DNA of 14,282 nucleotides, taken from Pseudomonadota bacterium. Its GTDB lineage: Bacteria > Pseudomonadota > Gammaproteobacteria > Steroidobacterales > Steroidobacteraceae. The position numbers were made by a program, and so were the translations under genes. Positions within the stretch are counted from its first letter, which is position 1. Every line of letters starts with the position of its first letter. The DNA is taken from positions 1 to 14,282 of the forward strand of contig JAPTUI010000342.1 in assembly GCA_028067895.1 (NCBI GenBank). Reading direction: 5' to 3'. Below, piece by piece: positions 12,600-14,282 of this stretch. Under the pieces are notes generated by a model that saw only the letters and a list, made by a program, of their open reading frames with translations, was not told the DNA's origin and did no database searches.

Positions 12600-13231
12600 A
12601 TCTCTACTGCTACGTTATCGCCTCCGATGCAGGGATCGCCCCAAATTACGATCCACCGTTTACCACGCTCGCCATCTGTAAGCCCCGTATTCGCCGGGGG
12701 GCGCGCGTTGGCGATGTGATCTTGGCCTTCACGGGCTGCAAGGTCAGTCGGGAGCCGCACGCGGTGCGCTGGGCCGGCGTGATCGCCGAGAAGCAGACTT
12801 TTGCGGAGTATTGGAACGATCGACGGTTCGCGGGCAAGAAGCCGTCCGCATCCGATCGGTCGGACAATATCTACGCGCCCCGCGTGGACGGTCGCGGCTT
12901 TGAGCGCATCGAGAATCTGGCGCACGGGCCTAAAAGTAAGAAGCGTGACCTCAGTGGGGAATTCGTCCTCGTTCTCGATCCGTGCTGGCGATTCATGGGC
13001 AGCAGGCCGATTCTGCCCGTGGGATTTGGCTATCGGATGCCGCTGACAGCCCGGCGCAATCACCAGCGGCATCAGTTGACGGTGGACGCATGGCAGCGTT
13101 TGAAGAGCTGGTTGACGACTCGACAACGGGAAGTCGGGCGGATCCCTGCGGCGAGTGGTACCGATCGCTGTGCGTCGTCGGTTTCTCGTCCGATGGAGGG
13201 ACGGGCCCGGAAACGCGGCGCATCATGCTGA
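12596..13231 (+). CDS. Nmad2-like protein (nucleotide-modification-associated domain 2)
   Basis: This 211-residue protein begins MNLYCYVIASDAGIAPN and has TLAICKPRIRRGARVGDVILAF (about 24-45), WAGVIAEKQTFAEYW and a later NIYAPR segment. This order matches the Nmad2 family pattern: YVV.D.G.APN, then TLA.CKP.IR, then VGD, then FDEYW. The fold is expected to be an EVE/PUA-like or related nucleotide-recognition domain, but no catalytic residue can be assigned. Residues after about 170 look less conserved, and the last about 30 are basic and low in complexity. Translation is coupled to the Nmad3-like gene by ATGA. The coupling protein gene starts 37 bp after its stop. Confidence 0.75.
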   Translation: MNLYCYVIASDAGIAPNYDPPFTTLAICKPRIRRGARVGDVILAFTGCKVSREPHAVRWAGVIAEKQTFAEYWNDRRFAGKKPSASDRSDNIYAPRVDGRGFERIENLAHGPKSKKRDLSGEFVLVLDPCWRFMGSRPILPVGFGYRMPLTARRNHQRHQLTVDAWQRLKSWLTTRQREVGRIPAASGTDRCASSVSRPMEGRARKRGASC

Positions 13232-13268
13232 CAGACCGCCGACCGCAACGGGCATCGGACTGGGCAGC

Positions 13269-14282
13269 GTGACTCCCGCCGATCACAACACCTTGACCTA
13301 CACCTGGACGCACGGCACCAAGGGTCTCGTGCTGCTCTACGCTATTTTCGCCGCTGCATCGTTCGCGGGTCTGAAACAAGGGCGGGCGAGCACCCGTGCG
13401 TATGTGCTCTGGCCGTTCACGACGCTCGTGACCATCCTTGTCGTGGGTCTGGCGAGCGATTTCATTGTCTCGGAGTTGACCAAGCTGATCGGGGAGACGT
13501 TGGCCGCAAAGCGCATCGCGTATCTGGGGACCTACATCGCCGGAGGCTTTCTCGGCGGACTTTTTTGGGCGCGGCGGGGGAGGCCCTTGGCGGCGATAGA
13601 GCTGCGCGGTGCGATGCTGTTCGATGGCCAGGCGGCGCAGCGCAAGACACGGAAACTGCGCGCCAAGGCTGATGCGCAATCCATGCCGCTCACGGTCGCC
13701 GGCGTGGCGGTGCCGTTCGAAGACGAGGTGAAGCACTTCAAGCTTTTCGGTACCACGGGCACGGGTAAGAGCACCGTCATCCGGGAGCTGCTGCACGGCG
13801 CCCTGAGTCGCGGAGACCGGGCCGTTATCGCGGACCCGGACGGCGGGTATCTCTCACGCTTCTACGATCCGGAGCGAGGGGACGTGATCCTGAACCCCTT
13901 CGATGCTCGATCGGCGAAGTGGGACCTATTCGCCGAGCTCAGGAATACCTACGACGTCGATGAGCTCGCGCAGGCGTTCATCCCGGATCGAGGATCGGAC
14001 CCGACCTGGACCAATTTCGCGCGGACGCTGTTTTCGGCGATTACGAGCCAGGCGCAGATCGCCGGGATCCGGGATGTCGGGGAGCTCTATCGGCTGCTGG
14101 TTGCGGCCCCGAAGGAGGAACTTGTCGCGCTCGCGGCCGGGACGCCGGCGGCGCCGTTTCTGGAGGCGGGGAGCGATAAACTCTTTCAAGGCACGCGCTC
14201 GACGGTGACGGCTGCCGTGAAGAGCCTGGACTTCGTGCGCCGGCAGTCGGGCGCTTTGGTGTCGGTGCGCGAGTGGATCAAA
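13269..14282 (+). CDS. Type IV secretion coupling protein, TrwB/TraD-like (partial, N-terminal 338 residues)
   Basis: This inner-membrane ATPase would connect the relaxase-DNA complex to a type IV secretion channel. Three hydrophobic segments lie at about residues 19-34, 46-63 and 84-101. They precede the motor domain, which starts near 140 and has Walker A GTTGTGKST at 161-169. Next come DRAVIADPDGGYLSRFYDP and DVILNPFDARSAKWD, characteristic of the TrwB AAD-binding family. The window ends inside the domain, before Walker B. The start is taken as GTG 13269, with only a weak GGACTGGG upstream, because no better in-frame start precedes it. A full coupling protein suggests self-transfer or efficient mobilization, although no mating-pair genes are seen here. 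Confidence 0.88.
   Translation, partial: MTPADHNTLTYTWTHGTKGLVLLYAIFAAASFAGLKQGRASTRAYVLWPFTTLVTILVVGLASDFIVSELTKLIGETLAAKRIAYLGTYIAGGFLGGLFWARRGRPLAAIELRGAMLFDGQAAQRKTRKLRAKADAQSMPLTVAGVAVPFEDEVKHFKLFGTTGTGKSTVIRELLHGALSRGDRAVIADPDGGYLSRFYDPERGDVILNPFDARSAKWDLFAELRNTYDVDELAQAFIPDRGSDPTWTNFARTLFSAITSQAQIAGIRDVGELYRLLVAAPKEELVALAAGTPAAPFLEAGSDKLFQGTRSTVTAAVKSLDFVRRQSGALVSVREWIK

Noticed and set aside
12982..13272. Extra gene overlapping the end of the Nmad2-like gene
   Set aside because: It is out of frame within the Nmad2-like gene, has no ribosome binding site, and its translation shows no domain; its stop overlaps the coupling protein start by chance.

Overview
This window is a GC-rich plasmid or plasmid-like mobilizable element, most likely from a proteobacterium. 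That host assignment is an inference: it rests on base composition, a RepA_C-type initiator, a MOBQ (RSF1010-like) relaxase with its oriT core, a TrwB/TraD-type coupling protein and a DUF433/DUF5615 toxin-antitoxin pair. No rRNA, tRNA or chromosomal housekeeping gene is present.

Layout. (1) 1-787, minus strand: the N-terminal part of an AAA-type ATPase, cut by the window edge. (2) 939-3200, minus strand: partition genes parB and parA, separated by a parS-like palindrome. (3) 3308-4543, plus strand: replication initiator repA, divergent from parA across a 12-17-12 inverted repeat. (4) 4544-5172: a noncoding replication-origin-like region with four iteron-like repeats (consensus CGTTGCATCTCTACCGC), strong hairpins and an AT-rich tract. 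(5) 5173-6248: a two-gene toxin-antitoxin operon (DUF433 antitoxin, DUF5615 PIN-like toxin) whose promoter overlaps a perfect 22-bp palindrome. (6) 6249-7936: about 410 bp without a conventional gene, ending in a compact three-way-junction fold, then a reverse transcriptase of the antiviral UG/Abi-like type. This layout resembles a DRT2-type defence system with an upstream template RNA. (7) 8003-10250, minus strand: four tightly spaced genes; the first is a MobC/TraD-like relaxasome accessory protein and the other three are of unknown function. (8) 10251-10625: oriT, with hairpins and the TAAGTGCGCCCT core. (9) 10626-14282, plus strand: MOBQ relaxase, an Nmad3/Nmad2 pair (nucleotide-modification-associated domains) and a TrwB/TraD-like coupling protein running off the window.

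How the parts fit. RepA with the iteron region would provide replication. ParA/ParB with the palindrome would provide segregation, and the toxin-antitoxin pair post-segregational stability. The MobC-like protein, oriT, relaxase and coupling protein would provide conjugative mobilization. The accessory content most worth attention is the reverse transcriptase with its structured upstream RNA, and the Nmad pair placed inside the transfer operon between relaxase and coupling protein. All functional statements rest on motif recognition by eye; no database search was run.
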